Positions 8,604 through 17,752 of a stretch of 64,000 bases of DNA are shown here, in pieces. The notes beneath the pieces are model-generated. The model saw nothing but the letters and a program-made list of their open reading frames with translations. It had not been told where the DNA came from and searched no databases. Each line of letters starts with the position of its first letter. Position 1 is the stretch's first letter. The DNA comes from Bryobacterales bacterium (GTDB lineage Bacteria; Acidobacteriota; Terriglobia; Bryobacterales; Bryobacteraceae): positions 21,943 through 85,942 of the forward strand of contig JADZBH010000051.1 of assembly GCA_020852175.1 (NCBI GenBank), read 5' to 3'. Position numbers and translations under genes: made by a program.

Positions 8604-9101
8604 TCAGGGTATCATGCTGGCTCCGCCTGAAATATGGTTGACGGTGACGCCCTGGAACCGGATCTCGCAGGTGATGGGCGGGGCGATGGCCCCGAGTTCG
8701 GCGGTCACGGTGGCCCTGATCCGAAGCCCGCCTCCGGCGTAGGCCTCAACGAGTTGCGAACCCTGATATTCGGCGTGCAATCCGGGCGAGCGGACCTCGT
8801 TGCGGCGCATCCGGACGAAGGTATTGTGCATGTCCGTGTAGGCGTTGGTGAGTTGCGTGTCGAGGCGCACCATGCGGAGGTTCCGGTCAATGGGTCCGAT
8901 GCAATACGCCGAGACGTGGTTGATGCGCACGGCCTGGCCGGAAGGTACGAAACCTTCGTTGCCGATGTTCAGGCCGCAGGGCCTGGAGTCGATCTGCTTG
9001 TTGTCGAGGATGGTTTGACAAACGCCGCTGACGATGGCGGGCGGGGCGGACTGCTGCGCGAACGCGGAGCAGGCCAGCGCCAGAAGCAGGGTGAAACGCA
9101 T
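8604..9101 (-). CDS. exported protein of unknown function
   Basis: A 165-residue protein with a Sec signal peptide (MRFTLLLALACSAFAQ, cleavage probably after AFA). The mature part has four cysteines that could pair, a stretch with repeated Arg (VRMRRNEVRSP), and a beta-rich C-terminus. I recognise no family. ATG 9101 is chosen because the signal peptide starts there and AAAGGA precedes it by six bases; the open frame upstream runs into purK. Its position between purK and tldD suggests cotranscription with the exported TldD pair. Confidence 0.6.
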   Translation of the reverse strand: MRFTLLLALACSAFAQQSAPPAIVSGVCQTILDNKQIDSRPCGLNIGNEGFVPSGQAVRINHVSAYCIGPIDRNLRMVRLDTQLTNAYTDMHNTFVRMRRNEVRSPGLHAEYQGSQLVEAYAGGGLRIRATVTAELGAIAPPITCEIRFQGVTVNHISGGASMIP

Positions 9102-9147
9102 GGGAATCCTTTCGACTAACCACGCGTAGCGGCGGCGGTGAGTTGGC

Positions 9148-10284
9148 TCAGGCCGGAGCCAGCAGCGCACGGGCATGGCGGACGCGGGCGGCGGCTTCCC
9201 CGGCGGTGGAGGCCATGGCGGTGAGGTGGCCCATCTTACGGCCCGGACGGGCGGCGGACTTGCCATAGAGGTGGAGCTTCACATCGGGCAGCGCCAGCGC
9301 GGCGGCCCAGTTGGGTTCACCCGGCGTCCAAAGGTCGCCGAGGAGGTTGGCCATGGCCGCGGGGCGGAGAAGTCCCGTACAGCCGAGCGGCAGGCCGCAG
9401 ATGGCACGAAGCTGTTGTTCGAACTGCGACGTGACGCAGGCGTCAACCGTGAAGTGGCCGGAGTTATGCGGGCGCGGCGCGAGTTCGTTGACCAGCACGC
9501 GGCCAGAGCTTTCCAGAAAGAATTCGACGCAGAGAACTCCGGTGACATGGAGCGCTTCCAGCACGCCGCGCGTGATTTCGATGGCTTCCCGGGCGGCCTC
9601 GGGCGGAATGGAGGCCGGCGCGGTAGTGATGTCGAGAATGTGGCGGGCGTGCTCGTTTTCGACGGCGCCATAATGCGCGAAGCCGCCATCGAGCCCGCGG
9701 GCGGCGACGACGGAGAACTCGCAATCGAAATCGACGAAGCATTCCAGGACACATTCGCCGCCTCCTGCCCGGGCGTACGCGGAGGCCAGGTCGGTGTTTT
9801 CGTCGATACGGGCCTGGCCCTTGCCGTCGTAGCCGAAGCCGGCGGACTTCAGCACGGCGGGCAGTCCGATTTCGGCGATGGCGTGAGGGAGCGCGTCGAA
9901 GGAGTTCACCACCTCGAACGGCGTCACCGGAAAGCCCTGGTCACGGAGGAATGTCTTTTCGCGGAGGCGGTGCTGGGTAATGTGCAGGATCTCGCCCGAA
10001 GGGCGTACGGGCGCAAATTCCGCCGCGGCGGCGGTGGCGGCCGACGAGACGTTTTCAAATTCAAAGGTAACGACGCTGACCGATCGCGCGAAGCGGCGGA
10101 CGGCGTCGAGGTCGTCGTAGCTGGCCTGTACCTCGAGGTCGGCCACCTGACCGGTGGGCGTGTCATCGTCGGGCGAGAAGGTATGCACGCGGTAGCCCAG
10201 GCGGCGGGCGGCGATGGCGAACATCCGGCCCAGTTGCCCGCTGCCGAGAACGCCGAGCGTGGCGCCGGGAAGAATGGGATTCAC
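9148..10284 (-). CDS. purK: N5-carboxyaminoimidazole ribonucleotide synthase
   Basis: PurK uses ATP and bicarbonate to convert AIR to N5-CAIR in de novo purine synthesis. The 378-residue protein has the expected N-terminal [21 protein letters not shown] nucleotide fold, the ATP-grasp segments ([23 protein letters not shown]), and the C-terminal [14 protein letters not shown] motif. The start codon is GTG at 10284 and overlaps the purE stop by four bases (GTGA), indicating translational coupling. Length is normal for the family. Confidence 0.96.
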   Translation of the reverse strand: MNPILPGATLGVLGSGQLGRMFAIAARRLGYRVHTFSPDDDTPTGQVADLEVQASYDDLDAVRRFARSVSVVTFEFENVSSAATAAAAEFAPVRPSGEILHITQHRLREKTFLRDQGFPVTPFEVVNSFDALPHAIAEIGLPAVLKSAGFGYDGKGQARIDENTDLASAYARAGGGECVLECFVDFDCEFSVVAARGLDGGFAHYGAVENEHARHILDITTAPASIPPEAAREAIEITRGVLEALHVTGVLCVEFFLESSGRVLVNELAPRPHNSGHFTVDACVTSQFEQQLRAICGLPLGCTGLLRPAAMANLLGDLWTPGEPNWAAALALPDVKLHLYGKSAARPGRKMGHLTAMASTAGEAAARVRHARALLAPA

Positions 10285-10784
10285 GAGAGCGTATCCTCGA
10301 GGACGCGCTGCGTTTGGGCATGCCGGAACGCCTCGAGTTTCGAAGCATACTCAGGACGGCTGCCGGCCAGAATCGAAACGGCGAGCAGGGCGGCGTTGAT
10401 GGCTCCCGCCCTGCCGATGGCGAGCGTGGCCACGGGGATGCCGCCCGGCATCTGGACGATGGACAGCAGGGAATCGACGCCGCGCAGGACCGCGCTCTCG
10501 ATGGGCACGCCCAGGACGGGCAGCGTGGTGTGGGCGGCGGTCATGCCGGGAAGGTGCGCGGCCCCGCCGGCCGCGGCGATGATCACCTGGATACCGCGGG
10601 CGCGCGCGCTTTTGGCGAACTCGGCCATCAGATCCGGCGTGCGGTGGGCGCTTACGATGCGGCACTCATGCGGAACGCCGAACTGCGCCAGCGTTTCGTC
10701 GCAATGCTGCATGGTGGCCCAATCGGAACGGCTGCCCATGATGACAGCGACAAGCGGGGACGGGGCCTGCGTCTCGGAGGGCAT
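10281..10784 (-). CDS. purE: N5-carboxyaminoimidazole ribonucleotide mutase
   Basis: Class I PurE moves the carboxyl group of N5-CAIR to give CAIR. The 167-residue protein carries the family motifs MGSRSDW near residue 17, [10 protein letters not shown], and [10 protein letters not shown], which line the active site. The ATG at 10784 is used because the fold begins about ten residues later; the frame continues upstream through non-conserved sequence. It opens the purE-purK operon and shares only a 31-base divergent gap with the MFS gene. Confidence 0.96.
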   Translation of the reverse strand: MPSETQAPSPLVAVIMGSRSDWATMQHCDETLAQFGVPHECRIVSAHRTPDLMAEFAKSARARGIQVIIAAAGGAAHLPGMTAAHTTLPVLGVPIESAVLRGVDSLLSIVQMPGGIPVATLAIGRAGAINAALLAVSILAGSRPEYASKLEAFRHAQTQRVLEDTLS

Positions 10785-10815
10785 GTGTAAGTGCCTATGA
10801 TACGATGCACGAACC
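10785..10815. promoter_or_regulatory. short divergent promoter region, purE / MFS transporter
   Basis: Only 31 bases separate two oppositely transcribed genes. On the plus strand TATGAT (10796-10801) and on the minus strand the overlapping TATCAT look like -10 elements. If both are used, the polymerases would compete and leaders would be very short. No convincing -35 hexamers were seen. There is no room for a purine riboswitch. Confidence 0.3.
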
Positions 10816-12072
10816 GTGCAGCGCCCCACGCGGATTCGCCATCTCGTTCTCTGGCTGACAGTCGCGGCCTACATGATCACCTACATGGACCGCGTGGTGA
10901 TCAGCGCTGCCGTGCCCTCGATCCAAAAGGAATTGGGGCTTTCGATCGTGGCCATGGGCTGGATTCTCAGCTCGTTCCGCTGGGGCTATGCGCTTTTCCA
11001 GATTCCGGGCGGCTGGCTCGGAGACCGCTTCGGCGCCAGGCGTGCGCTGACCGGGATCGTCATCTGGTGGAGCGGCTTCACGGCGCTCACGGCGGCGAGC
11101 TTCAGCGCGGGCTCCATGGCCCTGGTGCGGTTTCTGTTCGGCATGGGCGAAGCCGGTGCGTTTCCCATCGCCACGCGGAGCCTGTCGCGATGGATGCTGC
11201 CCACCGAGCGCGGCTATTCGCAAGGCATCACGCACGCCGGATCACGGCTGGGCGCGGCGTTCACGCCGCCCATCGTGGTCTGGCTGATCGCCGCGTACGG
11301 CTGGCGCACTCCCTTCCTCGTTTTCGGCGCATTGGGCCTGGTTTGGGCGGCTGCGTGGTTCTGGTATTACCGCGACACTCCCGAAGAGCACGGCTCATTG
11401 AACGACGCCGAGCGCGCGCTCATTCGCGAGCAGTTGGGAGCGCCCGTGAAGCGCTCGTCGAAGGAGGCGCCCTGGAAGGCGATCTTCGCGGCGCGGCAGG
11501 TATGGGTGCTTTCGGCCATGTATTTTTGTTACGGCTACAGCCTAGCCGTTTACCTTGACTGGTTTCCGAAGTATTTAACCGCGCACCGAGGCTTCGACCT
11601 GAAGCAGATGGGCTTCTATGCCAGCCTGCCGTTGCTCGCCGGCGTGGTCGGGGATTTTCTCGGCGGCTGGCTGTCGGACCGTTGGGCCCACGCCTCAGGC
11701 AACCTGCGGCTGGCGCGGCGCGGCGTGGGAACCTTCGGCTTCGCGCTGGCCTCGGTGTGCATTCTTCCGGCAACCTTGACGCCGGATGCGCACTGGAGCG
11801 TGGTGTTCACCTGCCTGGCGTTTTTCGGCCTGGAACTCACGGTCGGCGTAAGCTGGGCGATTCCGTTGGACGTGGGCGGCGACTTCGCCGGCTCAGTGGC
11901 GGCGGTAATGAATACAATGGGCAACATCGGTGGCGCGATCTCGGCCGCGGTGGTGGGCTACCTGGTGCAGGGCTATGGATGGAACGTGCCGTTCCTCGTG
12001 TCCGCGGCGCTCTGCGTGACAGGGTCGTTGCTGTTTGCCAGAATAGATGCATCGCGGAAAATATTCACCTAA
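10816..12072 (+). CDS. MFS transporter, anion:cation symporter (ACS) type
   Basis: A 418-residue 12-helix transporter. The first helix region [15 protein letters not shown] and the loop [16 protein letters not shown] match the ACS branch (hexuronate, glucarate, tartrate and phthalate carriers). A central loop ([20 protein letters not shown]) is also typical of that branch. The start is GTG at 10816. It is followed after 23 bases by the ferredoxin gene on the same strand. The substrate is probably an organic anion; which one cannot be told. Confidence 0.88.
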   Translation: MQRPTRIRHLVLWLTVAAYMITYMDRVVISAAVPSIQKELGLSIVAMGWILSSFRWGYALFQIPGGWLGDRFGARRALTGIVIWWSGFTALTAASFSAGSMALVRFLFGMGEAGAFPIATRSLSRWMLPTERGYSQGITHAGSRLGAAFTPPIVVWLIAAYGWRTPFLVFGALGLVWAAAWFWYYRDTPEEHGSLNDAERALIREQLGAPVKRSSKEAPWKAIFAARQVWVLSAMYFCYGYSLAVYLDWFPKYLTAHRGFDLKQMGFYASLPLLAGVVGDFLGGWLSDRWAHASGNLRLARRGVGTFGFALASVCILPATLTPDAHWSVVFTCLAFFGLELTVGVSWAIPLDVGGDFAGSVAAVMNTMGNIGGAISAAVVGYLVQGYGWNVPFLVSAALCVTGSLLFARIDASRKIFT

Positions 12073-12095
12073 GGAGACCTTGGTAGGAGTAAATC

Positions 12096-12941
12096 ATGCG
12101 AATCGATCCCAACAAATGCGTGGCCTGCGGGAATTGTACGTATGTGTGCCCGATGGGGGCGATCTATGTGGATCCGGCGACGAACCGGTCGACCGTGGAT
12201 CGCGACGAGTGCGTGGAGTGCTTCTCCTGTTACAACGGCTTGAGCCAGGAACACCTGAACCCGACGCTGGTACGCACTCTGCGCGGCATACTGAAACTGT
12301 TTCGCATCCGATTCGACCCGGAGCCGGATGTCTGTCCTACGGCGGCGTTTCAGCCGGAGGACCTGACATGGCCGCGCGTGGTGCGGCGGGCTTTTTCCGA
12401 TCCGCGCGTGCCGCATGAATCGACCGGCGTGGAAGGCCGCGGCACGGAAGAGGTAAAGACAAACGACGTAAGCGGGCGCGTCAAGGTGGGCGAGGTCGGG
12501 TTCACAATCGAGTTCGGCCGTCCGGGCGTGGGCGTGCGCTTCCGCGACATCAATAAGATGACGGTGGCGCTGGCGGCCGCCGGCGTGGAATTCGAGAAGA
12601 AAAACCCCATCACGACGCTGCTGAAGGATAAGGCCACCGGCGAGATTCGCGACGACATCCTGAATGAGAAGATCATGTCGGCGATCGTCGAGATCAAGGT
12701 GGCCATTGATCGCTGCGAAGAGGTGGTCCGCCTGGTTTGGCGCGTGGAAAAGGAGGTGGACACCGTAGTGGTGCTGGGCGTGGGCGTGCGCTGCGACCCG
12801 AATGGCGAGGATGCCATTGTCCTGCCCGTATTGAAGAAACTCGGCTACGATCCGCAACGGGCAAAAACGAATATCGGCCTGGGCCGCATCACGAATCCGG
12901 ACGCCGCGGAGACTCCGCACGAGACATTGAACGCCCGTTAG
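12096..12941 (+). CDS. 2[4Fe-4S] ferredoxin fused to an unknown domain
   Basis: A 281-residue protein. Cluster one has C8, C11, C14 and C18 in the CxxCxxCxxxCP pattern. Cluster two has C39, C42 and C45, but its fourth cysteine comes only after a 34-residue insert (C80, in DVCPTAAF, which keeps the usual CP). From ~residue 125 to the end there is a soluble alpha/beta domain (VGEVGFTIEFGRPGVGV; DRCEEVVRLVWRVEKEVDTVVVLGVG) that I do not recognise. No signal peptide. A GGAG site precedes the ATG, and the next gene starts 13 bases after its stop with its own AGGAGG site, so the two are probably made together. Likely an electron-transfer subunit for that partner (inference). Confidence 0.75.
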   Translation: MRIDPNKCVACGNCTYVCPMGAIYVDPATNRSTVDRDECVECFSCYNGLSQEHLNPTLVRTLRGILKLFRIRFDPEPDVCPTAAFQPEDLTWPRVVRRAFSDPRVPHESTGVEGRGTEEVKTNDVSGRVKVGEVGFTIEFGRPGVGVRFRDINKMTVALAAAGVEFEKKNPITTLLKDKATGEIRDDILNEKIMSAIVEIKVAIDRCEEVVRLVWRVEKEVDTVVVLGVGVRCDPNGEDAIVLPVLKKLGYDPQRAKTNIGLGRITNPDAAETPHETLNAR

Positions 12942-12954
12942 GAGGAAAACGAAA

Positions 12955-13632
12955 ATGACCAATACTCTACACCGCCAGGGCGATGCCGAAAGTTTCCGGG
13001 ACGACATCATTGTCTTTGCCATGTGCGCCAGGGGAAAAAACGACAAGGACGCCTTACCCAAGCTGCGCAAGTTTCTCGAAATGGCAGTGCCTTACGGCCC
13101 CATCAACCTGGGCGACGCACGGCATGGGGGCGCCTTGAGGCCCTGCAAAAACATGAACCCGACGGCACACTGGAACCGCGACCGGACACCCAACCTGGAA
13201 GAGGTGGTGGCAGGCCTGGACGCGCCCACCACGGTGGCCGCCGTGTTCGACAACATGGAGAAGGCCAAGGAGTTCGTCAAGGCCGTGCGGGAAGCGGATC
13301 TGGGAATGTCGATCAACATTTCCAGCTCGATGGAAAACGCAGTGGGTTGCTGCGAGGCGGCCGGCATTAAGCGCCATAGCGTAGGCTACTCGCTCGGCTT
13401 CGAGGGGAAGACGGAGAAACTGCCCAATACGCAGGTGCTCGAGTTGATGACCATGTGCGGGCACGGGATGGTGGCCGGGTCGCTCGCGAAAAAGATGATC
13501 GATTGGGTAAAAGAGGGCAGGAGAACTCCCGAAGAAGCCGCGAGTTATATGACCCGCTTTTGCTCCTGTGGGGTATTCAATCCCAGCCGTGCGAAGCGAA
13601 TCCTGGAAGAGGCACGGCACAAGTCGCGGTAG
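12955..13632 (+). CDS. cysteine-rich protein of unknown function, partner of the ferredoxin
   Basis: A 225-residue soluble protein with seven cysteines: C24 (FAMCARG), C64 (RPCKNM), C132-C133 (GCCEAAG), C168 (MCGHGM), C203 and C205 (FCSCGVFNPSRA). The spacing does not make a standard ferredoxin motif, but the CxC near the end and the CGHG loop suggest metal or cluster binding. MCGHG resembles the catalytic loop of proline racemases, yet nothing else matches that family. The start ATG has a strong AGGAGG site. It lies 13 bases after the ferredoxin gene and I infer they form one complex. Function unknown. Confidence 0.65.
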   Translation: MTNTLHRQGDAESFRDDIIVFAMCARGKNDKDALPKLRKFLEMAVPYGPINLGDARHGGALRPCKNMNPTAHWNRDRTPNLEEVVAGLDAPTTVAAVFDNMEKAKEFVKAVREADLGMSINISSSMENAVGCCEAAGIKRHSVGYSLGFEGKTEKLPNTQVLELMTMCGHGMVAGSLAKKMIDWVKEGRRTPEEAASYMTRFCSCGVFNPSRAKRILEEARHKSR

Positions 13633-13637
13633 CGGGA

Positions 13638-13652
13638 ACGAGAAGTTCTCGT
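13638..13652. repeat. perfect 15-base inverted repeat
   Basis: ACGAGAAGTTCTCGT is a perfect palindrome around a central G, starting six bases after the stop of the cysteine-rich gene. There is no T-run after it on the plus strand, so it is not a standard intrinsic terminator. It could be an mRNA end-stabilising hairpin or a protein-binding site. Confidence 0.4.
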
Positions 13653-13807
13653 CAACAGTATTTCCACAGAAAATTCACACAGCACGTCCGCAAGCTGTTG
13701 ATTAATATAAAACATAAATCTGTGGACACAATCCTGAAAACCTCCCGTGGACGATTGGAGTGCGAAAAAGCTCGTGTCACACTTGGTGTGTTCACTCCTA
13801 CATGATC

Positions 13808-14047
13808 ATGCCGAAAATCGTACCCGTTGACGCGGAGTGCCTACAGCATTCTCGCCAAATTGACGATTATTGTCTTGGAAATTTGGATCCCTCCGCGGTC
13901 GAGCGGTTGGAAGAGCATTACCTGATCTGCCCGTCGTGCGCAGACCAGGTGGCTACAACTCAAGAGTTTCTGTGGGCGTTTCGATCCATGTTCGCCCACC
14001 CGAATTCCTCGTACCAAAACTCCCGGAATTATTCATCTTCCGGGTGA
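13808..14047 (+). CDS. small zinc-finger (anti-sigma-like, HC2) protein
   Basis: A 79-residue protein (81 if the ATG at 13802 is used; neither has a clear ribosome site). It has the pattern H-x3-C-x2-C (EHYLICPSCADQV) after LDPSAVERLEEH, as in the zf-HC2 domain at the N-terminus of many anti-sigma factors. It lacks the membrane helix and sensor domain of a full anti-sigma factor, so it is a stand-alone ZAS-like domain. It lies 170 bases before a sigma-like gene on the same strand, and functional pairing is a guess from that proximity. The AT-rich gap before it (13690-13740) probably holds its promoter. Confidence 0.6.
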   Translation: MPKIVPVDAECLQHSRQIDDYCLGNLDPSAVERLEEHYLICPSCADQVATTQEFLWAFRSMFAHPNSSYQNSRNYSSSG

Positions 14048-14216
14048 TATTTTTCTGTTAGCTTCCCCACTACTCCTCTGACGCAGTCTGACATACGCGA
14101 TCCGCTTGATTGGCGCTTGAGGGAAAACAAGCAATAACGCCAGCCAGCAGGTCTGCACAGAACCCGTCGTGTGTTCTGTCAGTTCCGATTGTGTGGTCGA
14201 TGGAGGAGCACAGGCA

Positions 14217-14879
14217 ATGCCGGACCAAGGACGAGAATTCCACGCCCTCGCGGCCCCGACTCTGACGGGCGAGGAAAGCGCGGCGGCCGGGGAGATCCCC
14301 GGGATCGAAGCCGAGCGGTTGCGATGGGAGGGCCTGGCGACGAGGATCGCAGCCGGCGATGATGCCGCCTGCGCGGAGTTTCGCGACTGGTACGCTGCGG
14401 GCGTGCGCGTGCTCCTGAGGAGAGGCACGGGATCGATCGGTCTGGAGTCGTTGGTGGAGGAGACTCTGGCCGGGGCTGTGGAAGGAATCCGCCAGGGAAC
14501 GCTATGGCACGCGTCTCACTTCGTCCGCTTTGTACGAAACGTGGCAGAACGCCAGCGTGCGGGCGCGGAGGGCCGGCGGGAGCAGGACCGGCAGCTACCG
14601 GCGCTGACGAGCGTGGACCGCATCCGGTTGCGGGAGACGGCAAAAGCGATTGAAGCGGCCCTGGCAACTTTCACCAAGAGTGAGCGTGAGATTCTGGTGG
14701 GATACTATTCGCGCGGAATGACCAGGCACGAGTTGGAACGTAGCTTCCATGTCTCCGGCGAGGAGATTGACGCCCTTCGGACACGGTTGCAGGAGATGAT
14801 CCGCCCGAAACGCGAAAGAAAACAACCGGCCCGGGAAAGACGTCTCCCGGTGCAACGGCGGACGGCTGCGGCCAGTTAG
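14217..14879 (+). CDS. divergent RNA polymerase sigma factor-like protein
   Basis: A 220-residue protein. The C-terminal part (AALATFTKSEREILVGYYSRGMTRHELERSFHVSGEEIDALRTRLQEMI) matches sigma-70 region 4, with the DxxF-like helix and the helix-turn-helix. Region 2 is weak: LATRIAAGDDAACAEFRDWYAAGVRVLL fits the first helices of an ECF factor, but the DLVQE core reads LESLVEETLAG. The tail after region 4 is very basic (RPKRERKQPARERR). ATG 14217 follows GGAGGA. It could be an ECF-like factor for the neighbouring zinc-finger protein, or a derived DNA-binding protein. Confidence 0.65.
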   Translation: MPDQGREFHALAAPTLTGEESAAAGEIPGIEAERLRWEGLATRIAAGDDAACAEFRDWYAAGVRVLLRRGTGSIGLESLVEETLAGAVEGIRQGTLWHASHFVRFVRNVAERQRAGAEGRREQDRQLPALTSVDRIRLRETAKAIEAALATFTKSEREILVGYYSRGMTRHELERSFHVSGEEIDALRTRLQEMIRPKRERKQPARERRLPVQRRTAAAS

Positions 14880-14928
14880 CCCGCAACGGTCCTGTCTCGG
14901 CCCATACTCCGCCCCGCGGACTGTAGCC

Positions 14929-15207
14929 TTAGGAACGCGCCGGTTTGTCCTTGCCGATGCGGCGGGCCCGCAGGAACGACGAAATGCCGTAGCCGAGCAT
15001 CAGCACGACGAACAACGCGGCCATCAGCAGCATCAAAAGGCTGGCGAAATCCCCGTTGAACTCCCTGTATTTGCGCCAGGCCGAGAAGCCGAAAATCACG
15101 CCGAGAACGAGGAACATGAACCCGATCACCTCGTTCCACAGCACACGCAGCGGCTTGAGGATCCCGGGCACGACATGGCCGGCGAATTTCCGGACGATCT
15201 CCATCAT
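14929..15207 (-). CDS. small membrane protein with two transmembrane helices
   Basis: A 92-residue protein with two hydrophobic segments (VIGFMFLVLGVIFGF, about 28-42; LLMLLMAALFVVLMLGYGI, about 57-75), basic ends, and a tail of KDKPARS. No known domain. The start could be either of two adjacent ATGs (15207 or 15204), and no strong ribosome site is seen. It faces the BrkB-like gene across an 87-base divergent gap. Confidence 0.55.
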   Translation of the reverse strand: MMEIVRKFAGHVVPGILKPLRVLWNEVIGFMFLVLGVIFGFSAWRKYREFNGDFASLLMLLMAALFVVLMLGYGISSFLRARRIGKDKPARS

Positions 15208-15294
15208 GGGTCAGTTCACATCGTAACAAGCGCGTGTAACGGGCGGGGTGGAGAACGGCGCCGTCCAGCGTTCGGATATGCTGAGGATGTCTCC

Positions 15295-16182
15295 GTGCTC
15301 TTTTCCTCGCCCTCGTTCCGGTCCGGCCTGTTCCCGCAACTCACGCAATGGCGGCGTACATTGCGCTACCTGCTGGAGACCGAGGTGCATGTGTACGCCT
15401 TCTCCATGGCGGCGAACATCCTGCTGAGCTTCTTCCCATTCTTCATCGTGATGATCTCCATCTGCCGCTACCTGCTGCAATGGAACGCCGCCGAACAGGC
15501 CATCTACATCGCCATTGGCGACTATTTCCCCGACGGCAGGTTCGGAGACTTCATCATCCGCAATTTACGCGCCGTGGTGGCGCAGCGCGGCCCCTTCCAG
15601 ATTGTGAGCGTGCTGCTTCTGCTGTTCACGGCGAACGGAATTTTCGAACCCCTGGAAGTGGCGCTGAATCGCGCCTGGGGCATCACGAAGAACCGGAGCT
15701 ATCTGCGTAATCAGTTGGTGAGCTTGGGACTGATTTTCGCCTGTGGAGGCCTGGCGCTGCTCTCTACGGTGCTGACGGCGTTGAACCAGGAGTTGCTTGT
15801 GAAACTGGGAATCGCCTCGGAATCGACGGCCTTCCTGGGGGCCATGGTATTCAAGCTGGCAGCGGTGCCGATTTCCATCCTGATGCTGTTCCTGATCTAC
15901 TGGGTGCTGCCGAACGCGAAAATTCCGGTGGCGCCGCTGCTGCCGGTGTCGCTGCTGGTGGGCGTGGCTCTGGAATTATTGAAAAATGTGAATCTGTGGA
16001 CCTGGCCGTGGCTGCGCATGAAGCTGAACCACGAATATGGGCCGTTCGTGTATTCGGTAACCATTGTTCTTTGGGGGTTTCTGGCGTCCATGGTGGTTCT
16101 GGCCGGGGCCGAGTGGGCGGCGCGATCGCGCGAGGAGGCGGCCCGGCTGGAGGGTTTGCAAACCACCGGAGCCGTCGATTAG
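15295..16182 (+). CDS. YihY/BrkB family inner-membrane protein
   Basis: A 295-residue protein with the YihY/UPF0761 pattern: an early helix HVYAFSMAANILLSFFPFF, then a region around LLLLFTANGIFEPLEVALNRAWGI with the conserved G-E-ALN-W core, and four more helices. The frame is open upstream, but GTG 15295 is preceded by GAGGA at the right distance and the conserved part starts soon after. The last gene before the Gfo/Idh gene on this strand (52-base gap). Members are poorly characterised; a transport role is often suggested but unproven. Confidence 0.85.
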   Translation: MLFSSPSFRSGLFPQLTQWRRTLRYLLETEVHVYAFSMAANILLSFFPFFIVMISICRYLLQWNAAEQAIYIAIGDYFPDGRFGDFIIRNLRAVVAQRGPFQIVSVLLLLFTANGIFEPLEVALNRAWGITKNRSYLRNQLVSLGLIFACGGLALLSTVLTALNQELLVKLGIASESTAFLGAMVFKLAAVPISILMLFLIYWVLPNAKIPVAPLLPVSLLVGVALELLKNVNLWTWPWLRMKLNHEYGPFVYSVTIVLWGFLASMVVLAGAEWAARSREEAARLEGLQTTGAVD

Positions 16183-16234
16183 GCTAGAAGTGGAAAAATA
16201 ACCGGGTGAAGTGTCCCGTGGAGAGGTTTGGCAG

Positions 16235-17638
16235 ATGTCGAAGAAAGCGGATGTGACTCGGCGTGAAGCGGTAAAGACGGCCGGAGCGGTGGCTGCCGTG
16301 GCGGCAGCGGCGGCGAAGATCGACGGTGCGCCGTGGATCCAGAAGGTAAAGGCGGCCAACGATCAACTGCAGTTTGCCGTGATTGGCACCGGCGGCCGCG
16401 GCACATACCACATCACGCACTGGAACGGGCTGGACGTGGGCCGTTGCATGGCGGTGTGCGACATCGACCAGGCAAACCTGGACAAGGCTCAAAAAGCGTC
16501 TAAGGACAAGCCGAAAGCGTTCAAGGACTATCGCGAAGTTCTGGCGATGAAGGACGTGGACGCGGTTCAGATCGCCACGCCGCTCTACATGCACTACCCG
16601 ATTACGCGCGATGCGTTACTGGCTGGCAAGCACGTCTTTTGCGAGAAGAGCCTGGTGTTCAAACCTGAAGAGATTCACCAGTTGCGAAAGCTCGCCAACG
16701 AGCGCCCGAAGCAGGTGCTTCAGGTCGGTTTGCAACGGCGCTACAGCAAGTTCTACCAGACCGCGCGCCAGATGATTGAACAGGGTGTCATCGGCAAGGT
16801 GACGCACGTCTACGGGCAATGGAACCGGCGCAGCCTGGGCAAGACTTGGGTGCCGCCGAGCTGGCGTGCTTTCCGGAAGTATTCGGGCGGCCTGACGGCG
16901 GAGTTGGCTTCCCACCAGGTGGATGTGGCCGATTGGATGATTGGCAACCATCCGGAGTTCGTTACCGGCGTAGGGTCGATCGACGTCTACAAGGACGGCC
17001 GCGACGTTTACGATAACATCTACCTCATCTTTTCCTACCCGGGCGGGTCAAAGCTGATGTATAGCTCCATTTCAACGAACAATCATCTGCCGCTGTTCTA
17101 CTCCTCGCGGACAGAGTTCGGCGAAATGATCTGCGGCACCGAGGGAACAATCCACATTACGGTGGGCTCGGACAACGAACCGGCGTTGGCGATCTGGTTC
17201 CCCGAACCGTCGCCGAAGACCGTGGAGGCCCAGAAGAAGGGCGAGGGCAAAAAAGAAAAAGCCACCGTGGCCAGCGCCTCGCTGTTGGGCACGGGCAAGG
17301 GCAACAAGGGTTTGCCGGTGCTGTTCGACCGCGATAAAGTGACCGACAAGGACGGCTTCCTCGACAAGGAAATGAAGTTCGCCCGGCAGTGGCTGTACAA
17401 GAAGGGCGTGATGGTGCCCGAGGAAAGCAAGAATCCGGTCGATGTCCAGTTGGAGCAGTTCGTGGAATGCTGCAAGACCGGAAAGCGCCCGCTGGCCGAT
17501 CTGGAGGTGGGTCTCACGGATTCGGCTAACGTCATTCTCGCCAACCTGGCGATGGACGAGGGCCGGCGCGTGTTCTACGAGGAGATCAACAAGATGGGCG
17601 TCGGTCCGGCGGCTGCGGCCCCGGCGAAGAAGGCCTAG
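16235..17638 (+). CDS. Tat-exported Gfo/Idh/MocA family oxidoreductase
   Basis: A 467-residue protein with a twin-arginine leader (TRREAVKTAGAVAAVAAAAA) followed by the NAD(P)-binding fold AVIGTGGRGTYH near residue 52, the acidic strand end VCDID, and the catalytic-lysine segment CEKSL. The C-terminal domain is the beta-sheet GFO_IDH_MocA_C type. Such exported dehydrogenases are numerous in Acidobacteriota and Planctomycetes and act on sugars or sugar derivatives. ATG 16235 follows GGAGAGG. A Lys/Glu-rich insert (KKGEGKKEKA, about 325-340) is odd for the family. The mutarotase-like gene follows after ~115 bases. Confidence 0.88.
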   Translation: MSKKADVTRREAVKTAGAVAAVAAAAAKIDGAPWIQKVKAANDQLQFAVIGTGGRGTYHITHWNGLDVGRCMAVCDIDQANLDKAQKASKDKPKAFKDYREVLAMKDVDAVQIATPLYMHYPITRDALLAGKHVFCEKSLVFKPEEIHQLRKLANERPKQVLQVGLQRRYSKFYQTARQMIEQGVIGKVTHVYGQWNRRSLGKTWVPPSWRAFRKYSGGLTAELASHQVDVADWMIGNHPEFVTGVGSIDVYKDGRDVYDNIYLIFSYPGGSKLMYSSISTNNHLPLFYSSRTEFGEMICGTEGTIHITVGSDNEPALAIWFPEPSPKTVEAQKKGEGKKEKATVASASLLGTGKGNKGLPVLFDRDKVTDKDGFLDKEMKFARQWLYKKGVMVPEESKNPVDVQLEQFVECCKTGKRPLADLEVGLTDSANVILANLAMDEGRRVFYEEINKMGVGPAAAAPAKKA

Positions 17639-17752
17639 TCCGGACGCGGATCTGAAAACCAGAGGGGTGCGGCGGCCCACGTCGCGCCCTTCGTGTTTGT
17701 GGGGATCGTGATGCCCGGATGCGCCGTGCATTCGTTATGCTATCTGTTCCCG

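Noticed and set aside
10785..10815. Purine riboswitch before purE
   Set aside because: The gap is 31 bases; there is no space for the aptamer.
13455..13475. Proline racemase call for the cysteine-rich protein because of MCGHG
   Set aside because: Only the five-residue loop matches; the rest of the protein and the second catalytic cysteine pattern do not fit the family.
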